Below are positions 1-9,832 of a stretch of 53,545 nt of DNA, piece after piece. Source of the stretch: Albidovulum sp. (GTDB taxonomy: Bacteria; Pseudomonadota; Alphaproteobacteria; Rhodobacterales; Rhodobacteraceae). The stretch is from NCBI RefSeq assembly GCF_008933605.1, contig NZ_WBUS01000005.1, positions 1 to 53,545 of the forward strand. Reading direction: 5' to 3'. Within the stretch, counting starts at the first letter, position 1, and every line of letters begins with the position of its first letter. The position numbers were made by a program, and so were the translations under genes. The notes beneath the pieces are model-generated. The model was not told where the DNA came from. It searched no databases and worked only from the letters and a program-made list of their open reading frames with translations.

Positions 1-117
1 GCGGTGGTGGCCGGGCTCTGGCTCTCGCTTCTTTTCGACACGCCCGCGGGGCCCTCGATCGTCGCGGCGGCCGCGGGTCTCTTCGGCCTGAGCCTGATCC
101 CCTTCCGCGCCCGCTAG
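1..117 (+). CDS. C-terminal fragment of a metal (Zn/Mn-type) ABC transporter permease, ABC-3 family (5' truncated by window)
   Basis: Frame 1 from base 1 reads AVVAGLWLSLLFDTPAGPSIVAAAAGLFGLSLIPFRAR* ending at TAG 115-117; typical ZnuB-like C-terminal helix with DTPAGPSIV. Confidence 0.55.
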   Translation, partial: AVVAGLWLSLLFDTPAGPSIVAAAAGLFGLSLIPFRAR

Positions 118-170
118 ATTCCGGTCAGCGACGGCGGTATTCCGGCCGGGAGGCAGACCCGGGGAACAGC

Positions 171-1679
171 ATGGCCAACCATCTCTACGACGCGCTCTTC
201 GGACGTCACGAGCGGAGCGCGGCGGATTTCCTGATCCTTCCCGACGGGTCGCGGCTCAGCCACGCCGCTTTCGGCGCGATGGCCGCGCGCTATGCGTCCG
301 CGCTTCGGGGGGCGGGGCTCGAACCGGGCGACCGGGTGGCGCTGCAAATGGACAAGAGCCCCGACATGCTCGCCGTGATCGCCGGCGCTATCCAGGCGGG
401 CGTGGTCTTCCTTCCGCTCAATACCGCCTACACACCGGCCGAGGTCGGCTACTTCGTCGCCGACGCGGGCGCGCGGCTCCTCCTCTGCGACGGGCGGTCG
501 GAAGCCCTTCTCGCCCCGGTGGCCACGACGGCGGGAGCGCGCCTCGCCACGGTCAACGCAGACGGGAGCGGGAGTTTCGCGGAGGCCGCCCGCGCCGCAG
601 CGCCGGGCCCTGCCGTGGCGCGGGGGCCGGAGGACCTTGCGGCGCTCCTCTACACCTCCGGCACCACGGGCCGGTCGAAGGGCGCGATGATGAGTCACGC
701 GAACCTCCTCTCGAACGCGAAGGTGCTGGTGGATTTCTGGCGTTTCACGGACCGGGATGTCCTTCTCCACGCGCTTCCGATCTTCCACACCCACGGGCTT
801 TTCGTCGCTACCAACGTGGCGCTTCTCGCGGGCTGCCCGATGATCTTCCTGCCGAAGTTCGACGCCGATCAGGTGATCCGCTTCCTGCCCGAGGCGACCG
901 CGATGATGGGCGTGCCGACCTTTTACACGCGGCTGATCGAGGACCCGCGCCTGACCCGCGACCTTGTCGCCAAGGTCCGTCTCTTCATCTCCGGCTCCGC
1001 GCCCCTGCTGGCCGAGACCCACCGCCAGTGGGAGGCGCGCACCGGCCATCGCATCCTCGAACGCTACGGCATGACCGAGACCAACATGAACACCTCGAAC
1101 CCCTACGAGGGCGAGCGGCGGCCGGGAACGGTCGGGTTCCCCCTGCCGGGAGTGGAACTGAAGGTCTGCGACGGGGAGGGGCGCGAGGTGCAGCGGGGCC
1201 AGATCGGCACCATCGAAGTGCGGGGACCGAACGTCTTCAAGGGCTACTGGATGATGCCGGAAAAGACCGCCGAGGAACTGCACGCGGACGGGTTCTTCAT
1301 CACCGGCGACCTCGGGTTCGTGGACGCGGACGGTTATGTGACGATCGTCGGCCGGGGCAAGGACCTGATCATCACCGGCGGCTTCAACGTCTATCCGAAG
1401 GAAGTGGAGCTTGCCATCGACGCGCTGCCCGGCGTCCTGGAAAGCGCGGTGATCGCCGCGCCGCACCCGGATTTCGGCGAGGGCGTGGTGGCCGTCATCG
1501 TGGCGGAGGCCGGCGCCACGCTGGATGAAGCCACGATCCGGGCGTCGCTGTCCGAGACATTGGCGACGTTCAAGCAGCCGAAGGTCGTGGCCTTCCGCGC
1601 CAGCCTGCCGCGCAACACCATGGGCAAGGTGCAGAAGGCGGTTTTGCGCGACGAGTTCCGGGACATCTTCGCCTCCTGA
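171..1679 (+). CDS. matB: Malonyl-CoA synthase (AMP-forming acyl-CoA synthetase family)
   Basis: ATG start; AMP-binding motif YTSGTTGRSKGAMMSH, ERYGMTETNMNTSNPYEGERRPGTVG and GRGKDLIITGGFNVYPKEVE; MatB-like. Confidence 0.9.
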   Translation: MANHLYDALFGRHERSAADFLILPDGSRLSHAAFGAMAARYASALRGAGLEPGDRVALQMDKSPDMLAVIAGAIQAGVVFLPLNTAYTPAEVGYFVADAGARLLLCDGRSEALLAPVATTAGARLATVNADGSGSFAEAARAAAPGPAVARGPEDLAALLYTSGTTGRSKGAMMSHANLLSNAKVLVDFWRFTDRDVLLHALPIFHTHGLFVATNVALLAGCPMIFLPKFDADQVIRFLPEATAMMGVPTFYTRLIEDPRLTRDLVAKVRLFISGSAPLLAETHRQWEARTGHRILERYGMTETNMNTSNPYEGERRPGTVGFPLPGVELKVCDGEGREVQRGQIGTIEVRGPNVFKGYWMMPEKTAEELHADGFFITGDLGFVDADGYVTIVGRGKDLIITGGFNVYPKEVELAIDALPGVLESAVIAAPHPDFGEGVVAVIVAEAGATLDEATIRASLSETLATFKQPKVVAFRASLPRNTMGKVQKAVLRDEFRDIFAS

Positions 1680-1680
1680 C

Positions 1681-2985
1681 TCACCGGCCGACGCCGGTGT
1701 AGGCCTCGAACCCGGCCTCGGCGGCGTCCTTCGGAGAATAGACGTTCCTGAGGTCGGCCATCCGGGCGTGGGTCATCGCCTTCGCCATGCGGGACAGGTC
1801 GAGCGCACGGAACTCGTTCCATTCGGTCAGGATCACGACGGCGTCCGCCCCCGCCGCGGCTGCATAGGCGTCCTCCATCCAGGTGACACCGGGCAGGAGG
1901 TGCTCTCCCTCGCGCCGGCCCTGCGGATCGACCACACGCACCTTCGCGCCGTTCCCCACGAGCGCCGGCACGATGGTGAGGGCGGGCGCGTCACGCATGT
2001 CGTCGGTGTTGGGCTTGAAGGTGACGCCGAGCACGGCGACGGTCTTGCCGTTCACCGTGCCGCCGCAGAGGTCCATCACCTTGTCGACCATGCGCCGCTT
2101 GATCTCGTCGTTGACCTTGATCACGGTCTCGACGATCTGCATCGGCGCGGCATGTTCCTGGCCGATCCGGGCCAGCGCCGAGGTGTCCTTCGGGAAGCAC
2201 GACCCGCCGTAGCCGGGGCCTGCATGCAGGAACTTGTTGCCGATCCGGCCGTCGAGGCCGATGCCCTTCGACACCTGCTTCACGTCCGCTCCCACCCTTT
2301 CGCAGAGCCGTGCGATCTCGTTGATGAAGGTGATCTTCGTCGCGAGGAAGGCGTTGGCGGCGTACTTGATCAGTTCCGCCGTCTCCAGGTCGGTGTAGAG
2401 GATCGGGAAGTCGCGCAGGAAGAGCGGGCGGTAGACTTCGCCCATGACCTTCTTCGCACGCTCGGAGGTGACGCCGACGACCACGCGGTCGGGCCGCATG
2501 AAGTCGTCGATGGCCGCGCCTTCGCGAAGGAACTCGGGGTTCGAGGCCACGTCGAAGTCCTTGCCCGGCGCGGCTCTCTCGATCACCGCGCGCACGGCGG
2601 CATTCGTGCCGACAGGGACGGTCGATTTGGTCACCACGACGGCATAGCCCGTGAGCGCCCGGGCAATCTCTTCGGCGGCGGACATGACATAGGTCAGGTC
2701 GGCATGGCCGTCGCCGCGCCGGGTGGGCGTGCCCACGGCGATGAAGACCGCGTCGGCCCCGTCGACGGCCGAGGCCAGGTCACCGGTGAAGGAGAGGCGT
2801 CCGGCGGTGACGTTCTTCGCCATCAGGACATCGAGTCCGGGTTCATAGATCGGCACCCGTCCCGCCTTCAGCATGTCGATCTTGCGCGGGTCCTTGTCGA
2901 CGCAGACGACCTGGTGCCCGAAATCGGAAAAGCAGACGCCGGAGACGAGCCCGACATAGCCCGTGCCGATCATCGCGATCTTCAT
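1681..2985 (-). CDS. ugd: UDP-glucose 6-dehydrogenase
   Basis: N-terminal MKIAMIGTGYVGLVSGVCFSDFGHQVVCVDKD Rossmann motif; GPGYGGSCFPKDTSAL active-site Cys motif. Confidence 0.95.
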   Translation of the reverse strand: MKIAMIGTGYVGLVSGVCFSDFGHQVVCVDKDPRKIDMLKAGRVPIYEPGLDVLMAKNVTAGRLSFTGDLASAVDGADAVFIAVGTPTRRGDGHADLTYVMSAAEEIARALTGYAVVVTKSTVPVGTNAAVRAVIERAAPGKDFDVASNPEFLREGAAIDDFMRPDRVVVGVTSERAKKVMGEVYRPLFLRDFPILYTDLETAELIKYAANAFLATKITFINEIARLCERVGADVKQVSKGIGLDGRIGNKFLHAGPGYGGSCFPKDTSALARIGQEHAAPMQIVETVIKVNDEIKRRMVDKVMDLCGGTVNGKTVAVLGVTFKPNTDDMRDAPALTIVPALVGNGAKVRVVDPQGRREGEHLLPGVTWMEDAYAAAAGADAVVILTEWNEFRALDLSRMAKAMTHARMADLRNVYSPKDAAEAGFEAYTGVGR

Positions 2986-3148
2986 GAAACGCCCCCGACC
3001 AATACTCGGGCTGGAGAAGGACCCATCCCAACCGGCCTGTCAACGCCTGAGCCGCATGTCGGCGCAATCCTGCCCCGGAAATGTCCGGGTTTCGTGCACA
3101 GTCGCGCGAAATGCCGCGACTTGTCGTCGTTCGCCCTGGAGTCCGGAA

Positions 3149-3784
3149 ATGATCCCGCGCGCCGTGAAACTCCTTGCCGCCGGAATCCTCGCCGGCCTGA
3201 CGCTCGTCGGTGCAGCCGATGCCTGTTCGCGCCCGACCGTTCGGGGGGCCGACGCCGCCATTCGGCCCGAGGAGCGCATCGACCAGGCCCTGGTCGATGC
3301 CGCCATCCTGGCCGAACTCAACTACCACCGCTGCAAGGCGGGTGTGCCGGCGCTCGCGGACGCGCAGGGCCTGCGCAAGGTCGCAGGCCAGCACGCGAAA
3401 TGGATGGCCAAGGCCCGGGCGCTGTCCCACAAGTCGCAGACGCCCGGGCAGGCGAACACGCTCGCGCGGATCAAGGCGTCAGGCGTCAGGTTCCGGGCCG
3501 GATCGGAAAACATCGGCCAGATCGCGCGCTTCCAGATCGACGGCAAGTCGTTCCGGATCGCCGACGGCGCCTCCTGCGGGTTTCGCGGCAGCGACGGGAG
3601 GGTGATTCCACCCCATACCTATGCAACCTTGGCGCGTACCATTGTCACCTATTGGATGGCTTCGGCGGATCATCGCCGGAACATACTCGACCGCAAGGTG
3701 ACCCGGGTCGGTTCGGGCGTAGGTTTCGACGGGAAGGCGCCATACTGCGGAAATTATTACGTTTCCCAGAACTTTGCCGGCTGA
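3149..3784 (+). CDS. Secreted CAP/SCP-domain protein
   Basis: Signal peptide MIPRAVKLLAAGILAGLTLVGAADA; CAP-like LNYHRCKAGVPAL, GSENIGQ, YWMASADHRRNIL; ATG 3149 chosen over longer ORF start. Confidence 0.85.
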   Translation: MIPRAVKLLAAGILAGLTLVGAADACSRPTVRGADAAIRPEERIDQALVDAAILAELNYHRCKAGVPALADAQGLRKVAGQHAKWMAKARALSHKSQTPGQANTLARIKASGVRFRAGSENIGQIARFQIDGKSFRIADGASCGFRGSDGRVIPPHTYATLARTIVTYWMASADHRRNILDRKVTRVGSGVGFDGKAPYCGNYYVSQNFAG

Positions 3785-3943
3785 CGCAACGAGTGCGCGA
3801 ACCCTCGGGCCAATTTGCAACACTGTCGTAGCTGCATTGCAGCAACTCCGAAAACTGCTTTGATCTCGTTCAGGAATATGCTCTGCTGCGAAAGGATGCT
3901 GCCGCGAGTGGCGGCTCTTGAAGGCTAAGAGCGGAGAATCAAC

Positions 3944-4135
3944 ATGAAGAAAATCGCGACCCTCGCTGCGGTCATCACTCTTTCGGCCGGCGCGGCGTTT
4001 GCCGGCGGCTACTCGGCGCCCGTCGTGGAAGCCGAGCCGGTTGCAGTCGCCCCGGCTGGAACCTCCAATGCGGGCCTGATCGTGCCGGCGCTCCTCCTGC
4101 TGGGCGTCATCGCGGCGGCTTCGTCGGACTCCTGA
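3944..4135 (+). CDS. Small secreted/membrane protein (signal peptide plus C-terminal hydrophobic segment), possibly YjbE-like
   Basis: 63-aa ORF MKKIATLAAVITLSAGAAFAGGYSAPVVEAEPVAVAPAGTSNAGLIVPALLLLGVIAAASSDS with intrinsic hairpin just downstream; lies next to yjbF/yjbH-like genes. Confidence 0.75.
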   Translation: MKKIATLAAVITLSAGAAFAGGYSAPVVEAEPVAVAPAGTSNAGLIVPALLLLGVIAAASSDS

Positions 4136-4166
4136 TCTCGGGATCGACGTTCGAGTACGAAGGTGG

Positions 4167-4191
4167 AGGCCGGGCGCTGTGCGTCCGGCCT
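4167..4191 (+). terminator. Hairpin terminator after the small secreted protein gene
   Basis: AGGCCGG...CCGGCCT perfect 7-bp arms, loop GCGCTGTGCGT, followed by TCGTCCT (weak T-tract). Confidence 0.6.
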
Positions 4192-4245
4192 TCGTCCTAG
4201 CAGGCAGTCTCCTTGTCGCGCAGGGCCTGTCGCGCGGCCCGGACC

Positions 4246-4974
4246 TCAGGGCCGGACGAGCTGGATCGTGACATGGCCTAGGGCCGGGCCGATCCATTGC
4301 CGCGACAGCGCGACGGTGCCGTCGGCAGTGACCCAGTAGCTGTTGCTCACCGTCAGGGTCGTGGATGTCGCCTTGCAGGATTCGTCCAATTGCAGCGTGT
4401 CGTAGTGGCGCCCCGCGAAGTCGAAGGATTTTGCCGGCCCGGTCGTGACGCTGCATGCCATGGGCAGCGGCCGCTCGATCCCCTCGCCGTCGAGGTAGCG
4501 ATAGACGCGATCGACCGTGCCCGCCTGGCGGCGCAGGATCAATCCCGCTGCGGCGTCGGTCTTGGCCGACATCAGATCGTCGCCCAGGCCGCGCGTGGCG
4601 GTGAGCAGGCCATTGCGCAGGACCAGCGTCTGTTCGTTCGACGTGGCGTAGGTCCTCACCGCGCCGTTCCGCCCCGTCTCGCCCAAAGCGGTGAGCAGCC
4701 CGGCCTTCTCGATCTGCGCGAGAATCAGCGGGCCCTTGAAGGATGCCATCGCCGACGCGGCGAGGCTCTCCGGGTCCGGGACGGTGGCCGGTCCGGCGGC
4801 CTTCTTCGGCGACAGCTTTGCCGTCATGCCCTTGACGACGCCCATGGCGATCGTCGTTCCCTCGGTCTTCGAGGTATCGGTCCCGCAGCCGGCCAGGGCC
4901 AGCGCGACGAGCCCGGCGCCGACAGCGGCGGCGCGGCGGAAGGTGCGCCCGGCGGGCGCGACGTGGTACGTCAC
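4246..4974 (-). CDS. YjbF-family (GfcB-like) lipoprotein, exopolysaccharide/group 4 capsule type
   Basis: Lipobox LALAGC after hydrophobic N-terminus; GTG start 4974 overlapping the YjbH-like stop (GTGA); domain content QWIGPALGHVTIQLVRP. Confidence 0.75.
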   Translation of the reverse strand: MTYHVAPAGRTFRRAAAVGAGLVALALAGCGTDTSKTEGTTIAMGVVKGMTAKLSPKKAAGPATVPDPESLAASAMASFKGPLILAQIEKAGLLTALGETGRNGAVRTYATSNEQTLVLRNGLLTATRGLGDDLMSAKTDAAAGLILRRQAGTVDRVYRYLDGEGIERPLPMACSVTTGPAKSFDFAGRHYDTLQLDESCKATSTTLTVSNSYWVTADGTVALSRQWIGPALGHVTIQLVRP

Positions 4975-7079
4975 CGCCAGAACCTCCCCCACTGGATCTG
5001 CATGTCCCCCTGGTGGGTGCTGCGGATGGTCTCGTAGAGCCTGCCATCGACGTCGAGCCGCGCGCCGCCGTCGCGGTTGAGCGGCTTGATGACGGTGCTC
5101 ACCTTGTTGGTGGACGGCTTCCCGGTCGTCCAGCTGACCGGGATCGTCAGCCGCACGCCCTTGTCGAACGAGCCTTCGCCGAAGTCCTGTTCCGACAAGT
5201 CGGTGAATGTCGCGTAGGCGCCGACCTTCCAGCCGTTGGCGAACTCGCGGTCGAGTGTGAAGGTCGCGCCCCAGTCGCCGAGAAGGTAGCGGCCGACATC
5301 CACCTGGCCCAGGAAACCCTTGCCGAAGTCGTAATAGGCCGAGACATGTCCGGTCGCGACATCGTAGTCGCGGAAGCTGAACATCGTGTCGAAGTCGCGC
5401 TGCTTGACATAGTTGACCTCGGCCCCGAGGGCGAGGCGACTGTCGACCGGCTTCCACAGAAGCTCGCCCGACACGCCGCCGTACATGCGTTCGAGGAGGC
5501 CGACGCTCACCCGGCTGTAGAGGTTCGGGGCAGGACGCGCGTACCAGGCCAGCGTCAGGTCATGGATGCCCGCGTCGCCCTGCCTCTGGTACTCCACGAG
5601 GTCGGAGCGCACGTGATAGACCGTCGAGTCCGAAACGCGGGTCGAGTCGTCCAGGTTGCCCACGATCTTCTTGCGGATGCTGCCCGAAAGGATCAGCCCC
5701 GGCGCGAACTCGTAGCGCCCGGCGAGCTGCACGCCGAAATCGGCCCTGAGCGGATCGTCGGGGTCGAAGACGCTGGCCTCGCCGTAGGGCGACAGCGACC
5801 AGACGAAGCGCGGGTAGGTGCCCGGCGTCGGCACGAGGCCGGTGTCCGGTCCCGTCATGGGATCGGTGAACTCGGCCGTCCGCAGGATCTCGACCGAGCC
5901 TTCGCTCTCCAGCCGCTCGATGTCGCTCCGCTGGAGCGTGACCGAAGATGTCGGCATCCCGTTTGCCATCGAGGTGATGACGAAGGTCTCGACCGACGGT
6001 GGAACGGCGCGGGTCAGCGCCCGGGCAACGCGACCCACTGCCTGCGGCTGGGCGAGGTATTTCTGGTTGCGGACGCGCACTTCGACCCTTGTGGCCGAAA
6101 GCGCCATGCTCTCCAGAACCTGTCCGTCCTTCGCCAGCGCCTTGGCAAGCGCGGTCTGCACGCCGGAATGCACCTCGGGGTCGGCGGTCCAGTCGGTCGC
6201 CCAGGCCGCGGGATCGGCCGAGGGCGACGGGCGCGGCCGGACCGGCAGCGGGGCCGTCTCCAGCCCGCTTGGCGCCGGCGCTCGGCGCGGATCGACGGTG
6301 AGGTTGAACTGGAGCCCGACTTCCGTGCCGTAGAGGTAGTATCCCGTGAGGCTCGCCGACTTGTTGAAACGATACTCGAAACCGAGGTTGACCGAGGAAT
6401 CGCGGGAGAACGTGCCCGCCGCCGTCTCGCGGTCATAGCCATCGGTGGAATATTCCGCCTTCAGCGTCAGCTTGTCGGTCGCCGCCCAGGCGAGGCCGAA
6501 GAAGGGCGATACCGGGCCACGGAAGAACTGGTCGGTGTTGGCCTTGCCGCCCTCGCCGATGTCGAGCGTCGGGCGCGACCCGAAGGGGCTTCCGATGTCG
6601 CCATGGCTGCCGAGCCGGCCCCAGCCGAGGCCCGCCGTCGCCCTGAGACGCGGCGTGACCGTCTTGGACGCGACAATGTATTCGCCGGAATAGACCCCGG
6701 TTCCGATGAAGTCGCGCAGGCCGATCGCGACTGCCGGGCGCCAGTCCTTCTCGTCGAGCAGGCGGTACTGGACGTCAAAGGATCGGTCGTAGAGCGCCGA
6801 TCCGTTGGTGAAGATCCTCGGCACGCGCGAATAGCGGAAGGCGCCGGTCAACCGGTCGGTCACCTGGAAGGTGGCCGTGATCCGCATCGCGCCGGCAAAG
6901 CGGAAGACGCTGGCGGTGATGATCCCTTCCGGATTGCTTTCGGCCGTCGGCATGTCGACGAGCCCGGGCAGGCCAAATGTCCCTGGGCTGGGGGTCAGGG
7001 TCGGCTCGGCATAGGCCACCCAAGCCCCGAGGGCGGCCACGGACGTGAGGCCGATGCCTGCGATCTTCTGTCCCCGCAC
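4971..7079 (-). CDS. YjbH-family (GfcD-like) outer membrane exopolysaccharide protein
   Basis: FGLPGLVDMPTAESNPEGIITASVFRFAGAMRITATFQVTDRLTGAFRYSR is characteristic of YjbH; C-terminal WGRFWR; GTG start 7079 chosen (ORF open to 7196). Confidence 0.85.
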   Translation of the reverse strand: MRGQKIAGIGLTSVAALGAWVAYAEPTLTPSPGTFGLPGLVDMPTAESNPEGIITASVFRFAGAMRITATFQVTDRLTGAFRYSRVPRIFTNGSALYDRSFDVQYRLLDEKDWRPAVAIGLRDFIGTGVYSGEYIVASKTVTPRLRATAGLGWGRLGSHGDIGSPFGSRPTLDIGEGGKANTDQFFRGPVSPFFGLAWAATDKLTLKAEYSTDGYDRETAAGTFSRDSSVNLGFEYRFNKSASLTGYYLYGTEVGLQFNLTVDPRRAPAPSGLETAPLPVRPRPSPSADPAAWATDWTADPEVHSGVQTALAKALAKDGQVLESMALSATRVEVRVRNQKYLAQPQAVGRVARALTRAVPPSVETFVITSMANGMPTSSVTLQRSDIERLESEGSVEILRTAEFTDPMTGPDTGLVPTPGTYPRFVWSLSPYGEASVFDPDDPLRADFGVQLAGRYEFAPGLILSGSIRKKIVGNLDDSTRVSDSTVYHVRSDLVEYQRQGDAGIHDLTLAWYARPAPNLYSRVSVGLLERMYGGVSGELLWKPVDSRLALGAEVNYVKQRDFDTMFSFRDYDVATGHVSAYYDFGKGFLGQVDVGRYLLGDWGATFTLDREFANGWKVGAYATFTDLSEQDFGEGSFDKGVRLTIPVSWTTGKPSTNKVSTVIKPLNRDGGARLDVDGRLYETIRSTHQGDMQIQWGRFWR

Positions 7080-7224
7080 CCTGCTCTCCGTCTTATTGCT
7101 GCGGCGCTTTTGTTTGCCGACACTATACACGGATCGCCAGCGGCTGCGAGGGGCTAAGGACCGCATGGCCGCCCGGCGGGCGATGGATCGCCGCACCGGC
7201 GGTCATTTATGCAACGCCTGGTGG

Positions 7225-7250
7225 CGCGGGACGGCTGGCGCCGTCCCGCG
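7225..7250 (-). terminator. Strong hairpin downstream of the Fe-ADH gene
   Basis: CGCGGGACGGC-TGGC-GCCGTCCCGCG, perfect 11-bp arms; no obvious T-tract. Confidence 0.5.
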
Positions 7251-7261
7251 AACGGCGCAGA

Positions 7262-8410
7262 TCACATGCAGGCGTCGTAGAGTCTGCGGGTGTTCTCGCG
7301 TGTCATCTTCACCGGGTTGCCGCCGCAGGAGGGGTCCTCAAGCGCCATCTCGGTCAGCATGTCGAGATCGGCGAACTGCACGCCCATGGCCGAGAGATTC
7401 TCGGGTATGGCGAGATTCGCGCGCAACTCCATGACCTGATCGTGGAAGCCGGCAAAGCCCCCGCCGAAGCCGATGTAGGCGGCGGCCTTCTCGATCCGGT
7501 GCTCGATGGCGTTGCGGTTGAACTCCATCACCATGGGCATGACGACGGCATTCGTCGTGCCGTGGTGCGTGCCGTAGACCGCGCCGACCGGGTGGGAAAG
7601 CGAGTGGATGGCGCCGAGGCCCTTCTGGAACGCCACCGCGCCCATCGCCGCCGCGCTCATCATGTGGGCGCGCGCCTCAAGGTCGTTCGGGTTGTCGTAG
7701 ACCTTCGGCAGGTTTTCGAACACCAGCCGCATGCCTTCCAGCGCGATGCCCTGGCTCATCGGGTGGTAGAACGGGCTGGAATAGGCCTCGAGGCAATGCG
7801 CCAGCGCGTCCATGCCCGTCCCGGCGGTGATGAAGCGCGGCATCCCGACCGTCAGTTCCGGGTCGCAGATCGTGACCGAGGGCAGGAGCTTCGGGTGGAA
7901 GATGATCTTCTTCTTGTGGGTGGCGGAGTTGGTGAGGACGCCGGCGCGGCCGACCTCGCTGCCGGTCCCGGCCGTCGTCGGCACCGCGATGATGGGTGCG
8001 ATCTTCGAGCCGTCCGCCCGCGTCCACCAGTCACCGATATCCTCCAGATCCCAGACCGGGACCGTCTGGTCGACCATCAGCGCGATCATCTTGCCGAGGT
8101 CGAGCGCGGAGCCGCCGCCGAAGCAGACGACGCCGTCATGCCCCCCGGCGCGATAGACCTTGAGCCCGGCCTCCATGTTCATCTCGTTCGGGTTCGGATC
8201 GACTTCCGAGAAGACCGCGCGGCCAAGCCCGGCGGCATCGAGGATGTCGAGCGCCTGGCCCGTGATCGGCAGCGACGCCAGCGCCTTGTCGGTGACGAGG
8301 AGCGGTCGCTTCATGCCGACCGCCTTGCAGTGGTCGGCAAGCTCGCGGATGCGGCCGGGGCCGAATTTCACGGCGGTCGGATAGGACCAGTTGGCGCTGG
8401 GCACTGTCAT
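7262..8410 (-). CDS. Iron-containing (group III) alcohol dehydrogenase
   Basis: GGGSALDLGKMIAL; PTTAGTGSEV; LAHCLEAYSSPFYHPMSQGIALEG; GAIHSLSHPVGAVYGTHHGTTNAVVMP. Confidence 0.92.
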   Translation of the reverse strand: MTVPSANWSYPTAVKFGPGRIRELADHCKAVGMKRPLLVTDKALASLPITGQALDILDAAGLGRAVFSEVDPNPNEMNMEAGLKVYRAGGHDGVVCFGGGSALDLGKMIALMVDQTVPVWDLEDIGDWWTRADGSKIAPIIAVPTTAGTGSEVGRAGVLTNSATHKKKIIFHPKLLPSVTICDPELTVGMPRFITAGTGMDALAHCLEAYSSPFYHPMSQGIALEGMRLVFENLPKVYDNPNDLEARAHMMSAAAMGAVAFQKGLGAIHSLSHPVGAVYGTHHGTTNAVVMPMVMEFNRNAIEHRIEKAAAYIGFGGGFAGFHDQVMELRANLAIPENLSAMGVQFADLDMLTEMALEDPSCGGNPVKMTRENTRRLYDACM

Positions 8411-9795
8411 GATTTCACCTTGCGGAAATGATAGGAGCGGGGTCGGGTGACGGACTGGTAGCCAAGTTTCGAGAGGCCGACACCGCGGCCGGTATCCTTG
8501 CAGCCGGTCCAGCAGATGGCCGGGTCGAGGTAGTCGGCGCGGTTCATGAAGACGGTGCCGGTCTCCACCTGCCTAGCGATCGACCAGGCGCGGTCGGGAT
8601 CCTGCGTCCAGAGGCTCGCCGTCAGGCCATAGGGGCTGTCGTTCATCAGCCTCAGCGCCTCGGCATCGTCCTTCACTGCCATGATGCCGACGACGGGGCC
8701 GAAGCTTTCCTCCGTCATCACCCGCATCGAGTGATCGACGTTCACGAGGATCTGCGGCATGAGATAGGCGCCGCCGTCGTCGGTCGGGAAATTCTGCCGC
8801 TCGATCAGCGGCTTGGCGCCCGCAGCCACGGCCTCGGCGGTCTGCGCGCGCACCGTGTCGGCGAAGCGGCGGTTGGCCATCGGGCCGAGCGTGGTGTCGG
8901 CGTCGAAGGGGTTGCCGAGCTTCAGGGCGTTCACCCACTTCACCGACTTCGCGACGAACTCGTCGAAGTGCCTGTGGTTGACGTAGATGCGCTCGATCCC
9001 GCAGCAGCACTGGCCGGCATTGTACATCGCGCCGTCCATGAGGACATCGACGGCCCAGTCGAGGTCGGCATCCTCCATGACGTAGCCGGGATCCTTGCCG
9101 CCAAGCTCCAGCCCGAGTCCGGTGAAGGTGCCCGCCGCCGCGCGTTCGATCGCCTGGCCGCCGCCGACCGAGCCGGTGAAGTTGACGAAGCCGAAGGAAC
9201 GGTCGGCGATGAGCTTCTCGGTCCCGGCGTGGTCGAGGGCGACGTTCTGGAACACGTCCTGCGGCACGCCCGCGGCATGCAGCGCCTCGGCGATGCGTTC
9301 GCCGACGACGAGTGTCTGGCTCGCGTGCTTCAGGATCACCGCGTTGCCGGCGATGAGCGCGGGCACGACCGTGTTCATCGCGGTCATGTAGGGGTAGTTC
9401 CAGGGCGCGATGACGAAGACGAGCCCATGGGGCGCGAATTCGATGCGGCGGGCGAAACGGTCGGTCTCCTCCACCAGCATCGGCGCCAGCGCCTCGGCGG
9501 CGATGCCGGCCATGTAGTTCGTGCGTTCGTTCAGCCCGCCGAACTCGCCTCCGAAGCGGGTCGGGCGGCCCATCTGCCAGGCCAGTTCCTCGACGATCCG
9601 CTCCTTGTCGGCATTGAGCCGGGCCACGCCGTCCTTCACGAGCCGGATGCGCTCGTCGAGCGTCCGCGCCGCCCAGGCGGGCTGCGCCGCCTTCGCCCGC
9701 GCCACGACCGAAGCCGCCGCCTCCGGCGAAAGCGGCGGCCGCTCGGCATAGACCCGCCCGTCCACGGGCGAGATACACTGGATCATCTTCGTCAT
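8407..9795 (-). CDS. Aldehyde dehydrogenase family protein
   Basis: NFTGSVGGGQAIERA, LELGGKDPGYVMEDAD, YNAGQCCCGIERIYV catalytic Cys, ESFGPVVGI; 4-nt overlap with downstream ADH start. Confidence 0.92.
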   Translation of the reverse strand: MTKMIQCISPVDGRVYAERPPLSPEAAASVVARAKAAQPAWAARTLDERIRLVKDGVARLNADKERIVEELAWQMGRPTRFGGEFGGLNERTNYMAGIAAEALAPMLVEETDRFARRIEFAPHGLVFVIAPWNYPYMTAMNTVVPALIAGNAVILKHASQTLVVGERIAEALHAAGVPQDVFQNVALDHAGTEKLIADRSFGFVNFTGSVGGGQAIERAAAGTFTGLGLELGGKDPGYVMEDADLDWAVDVLMDGAMYNAGQCCCGIERIYVNHRHFDEFVAKSVKWVNALKLGNPFDADTTLGPMANRRFADTVRAQTAEAVAAGAKPLIERQNFPTDDGGAYLMPQILVNVDHSMRVMTEESFGPVVGIMAVKDDAEALRLMNDSPYGLTASLWTQDPDRAWSIARQVETGTVFMNRADYLDPAICWTGCKDTGRGVGLSKLGYQSVTRPRSYHFRKVKS

Positions 9796-9832
9796 CTGGT
9801 CCTCACTTGGCGCCTGTGCGTCTCCAGCGGCG

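Noticed and set aside
1525-3831. 768-aa plus-strand ORF
   Set aside because: Covers the ugd antisense strand and an alternative frame of the CAP gene; no recognisable domain.
5013-7157. 714-aa plus-strand ORF
   Set aside because: Antisense shadow of the YjbH-like gene.
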